Positions 57,360 to 64,000 of a DNA stretch of 64,000 nucleotides are shown here, piece by piece; position 1 is the stretch's first letter; each line of letters starts with the position of its first letter. The DNA is from Chionoecetes opilio (lineage: Eukaryota > Arthropoda > Malacostraca > Decapoda > Majidae). Location: NCBI GenBank assembly GCA_016584305.1, contig JACEEZ010024172.1:357126-421125 (forward strand). Direction: 5' to 3'. The position numbers were made by a program, and so were the translations under genes. The notes below the pieces were generated by a model. That model was not told the origin of the DNA. It saw only the letters and a program-made list of their open reading frames with translations, and did not search any database.

Positions 57360-57830
57360 TAAAATAACAAAAGTAGCAAGGGTAAATATCTAATGAAAAA
57401 CAAAGTAGCAACGGTATATATATAATGAAAAAATAAAAGTAGCAACGGTATATATATAAGGAAAAAACAAAAGTAGCAACGGTATATATATAATGAAAAA
57501 ATAAAAGTAGCAACGGTATATATATAAGGAAAAAATAAAAGTAGCAACGGTATATATATAAGGAAAAAACAAAAGTAGCAACGGTATATATATAAGGAAA
57601 AAACAAAAGTAGCAACGGTATATATAATGAAACAACAAAAGTAGCAACGGTATATATATAATGAAAAAACAAAAGTAGCAACGATATATATATAATGAAA
57701 AAACAAAAGTAGCAACGGTATATATCTAATTAAAAAAAGTAGCATCAGTTTATTTCTTATGAAAACAACAACAAAAGTAGCAACGGTATATATCAAATAA
57801 AAGAAAAATAACAACGATATATATCTAATT
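57360..57830. repeat. About 36-bp minisatellite (AAAGTAGCAACGGTATATAT)n
   Basis: About 13 units of AAAGTAGCAACGGTATATAT plus AATGAAAAAAC. The Tyr/Phe-rich minus-strand ORFs are artefacts. Confidence 0.95.
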
Positions 57831-58205
57831 ATAACAACAGAAGCCGTCTAAGATTTAAAAACAGGTGTAGTTTATACTGAATTATAACAAAGATGTAGTA
57901 AATATATAAAAAATTAAGACACAAAGCATAACCTTGAAATACAGTAACATTCCTACATGATATTCAATTACAACACAGAGGTCTTCGAAGAACACTGCAA
58001 ATATTTCCTACTTTGTACACTTCAATTATCTTTTTATTTTTTTATTCCCGTATTTCTTTTATGTTTCTCATTTTACTTTTATTCGCTCGCTTCATTTCCT
58101 GTATCTTTTTTTTTTCTTTTTTCTTTTTTCTTTCTTTTACTTTAATATCAACGGAACGATCTAGATTATCATTGCAATAATTAATAACATCAAATTACGT
58201 TGTGC

Positions 58206-58208
<3 letters not shown>

Positions 58209-58296
<88 letters not shown>

Positions 58297-58434
58297 GTAC
58301 TATCATTATTGAACTTAGTAGTAGTAAAATTAGTAATATTAGTAGTAGAAAGTGGAGATGGTAGTATAAATAGTAGTAGTAGTATAGTAGTAGTAGTAGT
58401 AGTAGTAGTAGAAATAGTAGTGGTAGTGGTAGTA

Positions 58435-58480
<46 letters not shown>

Positions 58481-58501
58481 AAATAGTAATAGTAATAGTA
58501 A

Positions 58502-58539
<38 letters not shown>

Positions 58540-58665
58540 TAGTAGTAGTAGTAGTAGTAGTAGTAGAAGCAGCATTTACTATCGTTGTTGAAGTAATATT
58601 ATACAAGTTTCTGGTGATGATGGTGGTGGCAGCTGTTTACTTTATCCACATTTCGTTGATACCAA

Positions 58666-58755
<90 letters not shown>
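58209..58755. repeat. (CT)n, (AGT)n and (GA)n blocks
   Basis: CT at 58210-58293, AGT at 58372-58568 with GAAATAGTAATAG breaks, GA at 58671-58754. Confidence 0.95.
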
Positions 58756-58756
<1 letters not shown>

Positions 58757-58941
58757 GAACATATTAAGACAGTAGAACATTCCTCTCTATTGATGACGAA
58801 TAAAGGGTGAAAGAAAAGAAGAAAGGAGAAAGGGGAGAGAAAGCCACAGCGGGGAGGAATAAATTATGTATGGAGTGATGGTGAATTGAGAGGAAAAAAG
58901 GGAGGAGAAAGGGGTGGAGGAATGAATGGGAAAGACGGGAA

Positions 58942-59200
<259 letters not shown>

Positions 59201-59339
59201 TCCTCTTCCCCATTATATTCAATTGTTATTATTTTTTTTAGTGGGGGATGTTATGTACAAAGAAGAATGAAATAAATATTAATAAAAAAAGACTTAAGGA
59301 TCAGTGTAGCAATGCTGAATAACAAACAACATAGCAAAG

Positions 59340-59344
59340 TGTGT

Positions 59345-59408
<64 letters not shown>

Positions 59409-59449
59409 TGTGTTTATGTGGCGAGACTAAAGTGCAGTTGTACTGACCT

Positions 59450-59528
<79 letters not shown>
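59340..59528. repeat. (GT)n and (CT)n blocks
   Basis: GT at 59340-59410 and CT at 59452-59527. Confidence 0.95.
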
Positions 59529-59531
<3 letters not shown>

Positions 59532-59626
59532 TCCAATTTGACACCATTCATTTTTTTTCTCCTTTATTTTTATGATGTCCATTAATTTTCCACCTCTTAC
59601 TGTCCCGTTTTATCCTACCACAGGAG

Positions 59627-59684
59627 CAGGAGGAGGAGGAGGAGGAGGAGGAGGAGGAGGAGGAGGAGGAGGAGGAGGAGGAGG
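59627..59684. repeat. (GGA)n, 3' tail of LINE A
   Basis: On the minus strand it is (TCC)n directly after TATTCC, so it is the retrotransposon's terminal repeat or its target. Confidence 0.85.
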
Positions 59685-60821
59685 AATACATAGGAATAAC
59701 AGACACCAGGAGATCTATTGGTCCATAACGAGGGTATCTGTTGTACTACATACTAACTATCAACTACATGTAAGAGGAACAGTTGGAAAATGATACCATG
59801 TCCCTAAAGAAGATAGGAACATAGAAGTTTCGTAGTGCAGAAAGATAGGGTATGAAATATACTAACTACAACTACCACTACCACTACAACTAATCGATCC
59901 GGGGGACTAAATATGAATTCGCAGGGCACTATCAATACCCATTTACTTTACAGTGCGCGTCAAGCCTGTTTTTAAATGTAGTTATTGTGCTGGCTTCGAC
60001 AACATTTGCTGGTAACTTGTTCCATCGATCAACGACTCTCACATTGAAATAATTTTTACATTCGCGAAGTAATCGCGGCGAAATTTCGTCCACCCCCACG
60101 GATTTTGCTGGGTCAAGTTTCTGCAAATACTTTGATACTTCGTCTACTTTTATCTCTCCTATTTTCAATCTATCACTTTCGAGTCCCGCATACATGTTTA
60201 CTGGTTCTGGTAATGGAGCTTCGTCTTCTTTAATAAATACCGCATTAAAGTAAGCATTGAGTACGATTGCCATGCTCTTATTATCATTTACCAAGATGTT
60301 ATTTTTATCTTTCAGTGGCCCAATACTTGTTTTGACGTTTTTCTTACTTCGAACGTATTGAAAGAACCTTTTCGGGTTTGATTTGGATTCCTTTGCAATT
60401 TTTTCTTCATACTCACGCTTTTTAGTCTTAATTAATCCCTTGCAACGTCGTTTTACGTCATTGTATTCTCTAGAATCGCAGTCCGCATTTGATCGCTTGT
60501 AAACTTTATACACTCGGCGCTTTCTGCCAATGATTTGTTGAATCTCATTAGTCATCCAACTGGGTCTGTTTATGTTATTCAGACGTTTTCTTACCATGGG
60601 AACATGTTTTTCTACCACCGATTGGAGTTTATTTGTGAATAAATTATACATGTTTTCCGCATTATTACCGTTTAGTAGGTCAATCCATTAAACTTCGCTT
60701 AGTACCCTGCTGATCTTCGTGAAATCCGCTTTATTATAATTGGGAACTAATAACCGATTTTCTGTGATGTCTACATTGCAATTTATGCCGCATCTGATTA
60801 ACCTGTGATCACTGTTTGCCA
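59685..60821 (-). pseudogene. CR1-like LINE 'A': endonuclease end, pre-RT, internal deletion, C-terminus, 3' UTR
   Basis: On the minus strand: SDHRLIRCGINCNVDI, a single stop at 60688, then RPSWMTNEIQQIIGRKRRVY, SNPKRFFQYVRSKKNVKTSI and LDPAKSVGVDEISPRLLREC. This passes in frame at about 60057 directly into NYFNVRVVDRWNKLPANVVE and the stop at 59932. The whole RT core is missing. A 3' UTR with CTAATCGATCCGGGGGACTA follows on the plus strand, ending in (CTC)n. The 5' continuation probably lies beyond the nested element at 63246. Confidence 0.87.
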
Positions 60822-60904
60822 GGAGGAGGAGGAGGAGGAGGAGGAGGAGGAGGAGGAGGAGGAGGAGGAGGAGGAGGAGGAGGAGGAGGAGGAGGAGGAG
60901 GAGG
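60822..60904. repeat. (GGA)n between LINE A and LINE B
   Basis: About 27 GGA units. It forms the 3' tail of LINE B and abuts the broken endonuclease of LINE A. Confidence 0.9.
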
Positions 60905-61354
60905 ACATAGGAATACATAGGAATAACAGACACCAGGAGCCTTATTGGTCCACAACTAGGGTATCTGTTGTACTATATACTACTAACTATCAACTACATG
61001 TAAGAGGAACAGTTGGAAAATGATACCATGTCCCTAAAGAAGATAGGAACATGGAAGTTTCGTAGTGAAGAATGATAGGATATGAAATATACTAACTACA
61101 ACTATCACTATCACTAATCGATCCGGGGGACTATAATATGAATTCGCAGGGCACTATCAATACCCATTTACTTTACAGTGTGCGTCAAGTCTGTTTTTAA
61201 ATGTAGTTATTGTGCTGGCTTCGACAACATTTGCTGGTAACTTGTTCCATCGATCAACAACTCTAACATTGAAATAATTTTTACGGAGATCTGTGATGCA
61301 TCGTTGACCGTTTAGTTTTAAACCGTTATTTCTTGTTGTCACTTGAGGAGAAAG
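60905..61354 (-). pseudogene. CR1-like LINE 'B': C-terminus and 3' UTR
   Basis: On the minus strand VTTRNNGLKLNGQRCITDLR and KNYFNVRVVDRWNKLPANVV are followed by a 3' UTR nearly identical to LINE A. It is separated from its RT part (62412-63165) by the insertion at 61355-62411. Confidence 0.85.
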
Positions 61355-62411
61355 TGTTGTAATCTGCTTGCAAGTGTAGATTGCAGAACTATGAAGATAT
61401 TTAGGGGAGATGAAATGAAAAAGGAATTAGAGAAATTAAATAAATGAGAGAATGGAAGAGAGTGAAAATAGTTATTTTACAACGGCTTACAAATGTAAAC
61501 AGAGGGCTGAGCTGAACTTAGGGTAGGACAAGTGTGGGAACTGTATCTAGGCCTATGTGTACAAGATGAAACTTTGGTGTGGGCGTGGTTTAAATATATT
61601 TTAGGAGGCGTGGTATAAAATCTGTTCTCGACAAATGAGAAAGCTGTAATTGTGAAAACACGCCCTCATGTCTTTTGGAATAAGGCATAGACAAATGAAC
61701 GCCAAAGTTGGAGGCTGACACGCCTCACGTTAAAATATCTAGCCAATGATGAAAGTGAATTCTGGAAGAACTAAAATAAGGTGGAGTAAAGGACACGAGA
61801 AAATATGTTGGAGGGAAATTGTTACCAATAAGAAAACATTAGGTAGGCGTGTCTAGGAAATAAGTTGAGAGAGAACTAAAATAAATGCCAATTACCTTAA
61901 AGGAAGAAATGGCTATATAAGATGAAACACAAGTTAAAGAGTCATCCTTGAGACGACACCATGGGCTTCTTTGCTGTCATTAAGGTGAGTAGAAGCATTG
62001 TTGCACGGGAGGGAGTCATTGACTTTAGGGTGTAACGCAGCTATATTAATGTGTTAGGATATTTAAATGATAGGATGTGGAATTAGGGAGTCGCACGCAT
62101 ATATATGATGATGTTGATAATATTGTGAATTAAGGAATGTAGGGAGTGATGCATGCGATATGAAGTTTTGTCGAATAGATTGAGAGATAATAATGTCAGG
62201 GTGCGACCTGTGATTGAGATCTGTGTTGAGATGAGTCAGTGTAGTACGAAATTATGTTATAGAAGGAAGAATCTGTGTTGAGATGTACTGCAAAATATAT
62301 GTTAAAATAATAATAGAGAAAATTGCAAGCGTTGTTCCTTGAACTTAACCAACTATAAAATAAGGAACAACAAAACGTTCGTAAGCTAATGCAACCTCTC
62401 GCGATACAACA
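61355..62411 (+). mobile_element. TG...CA insertion (1,057 bp) with promoter signature, possible solo LTR
   Basis: Ends TGTTGTA and TACAACA. Removing it rejoins the LINE B reading frame (NLFEL then S/PQVTTRNNG). The interior has TATATAA at 61914 and a TCATCC initiator with A at 61943, at -29 spacing. A mini-exon ATGGGCTTC...ATTAAG follows, then GTGAGT at 61985. A clear target duplication is missing. Confidence 0.55.
61914..61984 (+). promoter_or_regulatory. TATA/Inr core promoter with 8-codon leader exon
   Basis: TATATAA (61914-61920), candidate start 61943, and ATG at 61961 coding MGFFAVIK that ends exactly at a consensus donor AAG|GTGAGT. The layout is typical of a short first coding exon. 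No downstream exon is recognised. Confidence 0.45.
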
Positions 62412-63164
62412 GTTCGAATAGGTTCTCTTGATTAATGACATCAAATCCTTTTAGGATCTTAAAGGTTTCTATCAGGTCCCCACGGATTCTACGATCCTTT
62501 AAGGAAAACATTAAGTTTCCGCAGTCTCTCTTCATAAGATGAATTTCGCAGAGATGGAATTTGTTTGGTTGCTCTTCTTTGCACTGATTCCAATTTGGCT
62601 TGATCTTTTATGAAACATGGCGACCAGAATTGAACGGTATATTCTAAGTGCGGCCTAACCAAAGACGTGTATAATCGTGTCATTACTTTCGGAGTTTTAT
62701 GTTCAAAGTTGCGTTTAATGAAGCCCAACATCATATTCGCCTTTTTACTGGCAGCTAGGCAATGCGGACTGGTTTTAAGATCATTACTGATGATGAAACC
62801 TAAATCCTTTTCCTGCTGTACTTCAGTTAACGATTTATTTTGCATTTGATAGTTATATTTGAGGTTATCGTTGCCTATATGCATTACTTTACATTTATCG
62901 GAATTGAATTCTAATAGCCATTTATCACTCCAATCTGATAGTTTGTCGAGATCACGTTGTAAGAGTTCGCAGTTTTCTCTAGTATATGCTTTACCGCCTA
63001 ATTTGGTGTCATCTGCAAATTTCGATATTTTAGATACAAGTCCGCAGTCCAGATCGTTGATATATATCAGAAAAAGAGTAGGACCCAAGACCGAGCCCTG
63101 AGCCACCCCACTAGTAACATCTAACCAATCAGATGCCTCGCCATTTATTACTACCCGTTGTTTA
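62412..63164 (-). pseudogene. CR1-like LINE 'B': reverse transcriptase 3' half
   Basis: On the minus strand RKQRVVINGEASDWLDVTSG, AQGSVLGPTLFLIYINDL, SKFADDTKLGG (F-A-D-D), LEFNSDKCKVMHIG and RPHLEYTVQFWSPC. A 1-nt frameshift near 62505 precedes LKDRRIRGDLIETFKILKGF. The 5' part is replaced by (CTC)n at 63165. Confidence 0.9.
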
Positions 63165-63245
63165 CGAGGAGGAGGAGGAGAAGGAGGAGGAGGAGGAGGA
63201 GGAGGAGGAGGGAGGAGGAGGAGGAGGAGGAGGAGGAAGAGGAGC
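63165..63245. repeat. (GGA)n at the 5' end of LINE B
   Basis: GGAGGAGAAGGAGG units. With 60822-60904 it brackets LINE B on both sides with the same trinucleotide. Confidence 0.9.
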
Positions 63246-63310
63246 AAGGGTACTTCTGATTCTTCGGTCATTCACACGAGATCATTTCTAACTTGATAAG
63301 TATGATAACT
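63246..63310 (-). pseudogene. Possible LINE A endonuclease continuation
   Basis: On the minus strand NDLV, stop, MTEESEVPLL fits the 'LDLVFT...V' segment that normally precedes N-S-D-H-R-L-I, which is found at the other side of LINE B (60821). Short and damaged. Confidence 0.4.
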
Positions 63311-63378
63311 ACTACTCCTCTTCTCTCTTTCCCTTCCATATCTTGTTGATCCCATTCTGCTCTCTCTCTGTAACATTT

Positions 63379-63382
<4 letters not shown>

Positions 63383-63461
<79 letters not shown>

Positions 63462-63541
63462 TTTCCTATCTATCTCATTGCTTCCTGTTTCTTTACTCCT
63501 TCGCTTTCTTTTCCTTTCAGTTTCGTGGTCTAGTTTTGGTT

Positions 63542-63638
<97 letters not shown>

Positions 63639-63640
63639 CA
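63383..63640. repeat. (CT)n blocks
   Basis: CT at 63383-63458 and 63547-63636 with TTTCTC breaks. Confidence 0.95.
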
Positions 63641-63954
63641 GCACGAGTGCCCGGTGGTACACCGATGTGGCCGCTGGGTGCCTGCTCCCACCACAACGCC
63701 CTCTAAGTCGGCTGTGCGAGGTGGTGAGATCCAGGATCAAACTTGGGTACCCTTATGGATGGGAAATTGGCATCAACACGCCGGAGGAAGGGCGTCGCTG
63801 TAGGCTGTGCGCTACTGAGGATGGGCACACACTTGCTCACTACCTTCGTGACTGTGGCCGCGTCACCCGCCAAAGACAACAGTGTTCTGTGTACCCACAC
63901 CCACCCTTGCTGAACTTGCAATTCACTTCATTAATCTCCTCCCACAAACACTAA
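63638..63954 (+). pseudogene. LINE C-terminal zinc-knuckle fragment
   Basis: Translates to RSRIKLGYPYGWEIG and RRCRLCATEDGHTLAHYLRD then C. The C-x2-C-x9-H-x4-C knuckle after an 'R-L-G-Y-x-x-x-W-E' block is the usual end of RNase-H-bearing or R1/I-type LINE polyproteins. Its 5' side is cut off by the CT microsatellite, and the frame ends in a stop at 63952. Confidence 0.65.
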
Positions 63955-64000
63955 CTGCACATCCAGAATTCTGTGCCATTAGCTGATTAATCTAAGGAAG

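Noticed and set aside
57355..57814. 151-codon Tyr/Phe-rich minus-strand ORF resembling membrane segments
   Set aside because: By-product of the 36-bp tandem repeat.

Overview
This is eukaryotic genomic DNA, most likely from a decapod-type crustacean. Evidence: a long gene with many small exons and GT-AG introns, CR1-like and RTE-like LINEs, many MITEs, and an extreme load of microsatellites (GA, CA, GGA, CTT, GTCT) and minisatellites. There is no prokaryotic gene organisation. The taxon is an inference.

The only complete protein-coding gene I can support is on the minus strand and fills 36.9-5.4 kb. It has 23 coding exons whose splice sites and phases join into one open frame of 4,047 nt (1,348 codons plus stop). 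The product has a signal peptide, about 365 residues of Cys-containing extracellular sequence, a GABA-B/LIVBP-type Venus flytrap module, one membrane helix and an insulin-receptor-like tyrosine kinase. That architecture defines a Venus kinase receptor (VKR). All catalytic motifs are intact. The N-terminal 365 residues look to me like a second, type-II (glycine-betaine/OpuAC-like) periplasmic-binding module. If so, the receptor carries two tandem ligand-binding modules.

Layout. 0-5 kb: MITEs, GA repeats, a candidate leftward promoter with first exon at about 2.1-2.26 kb, a foldback MITE, a doubtful coding exon at 4.1 kb and a 29-bp minisatellite. 5.1-36.9 kb: the VKR gene. Its introns hold a 91-bp minisatellite derived from RTE LINE coding sequence, a 31-bp array of about 42 copies, TAGA-type, 24-bp and 10-bp arrays, a Tigger-like MITE, TTAA-type MITEs, a 9-bp-TSD element and a broken CR1-like LINE (28.5-33.8 kb) interrupted by a 1,960-bp TTAA-flanked transposon. 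Many arrays abut splice sites, and two local triplications span exon/donor boundaries. 37-64 kb: probably upstream intron or intergenic DNA. It is dominated by microsatellites, with self-nested TA-type MITEs, a PIF/Harbinger derivative, CRE/CCAAT and GC-box promoter candidates, nested CR1-like LINEs (59.6-63.3 kb) containing a TG...CA insertion with a TATA/Inr promoter signature, and a LINE C-terminal fragment at the right edge.

The VKR start codon lies in an exon with an upstream 3' splice site. At least one 5' non-coding exon and the promoter therefore lie further right, in or beyond 37-64 kb.
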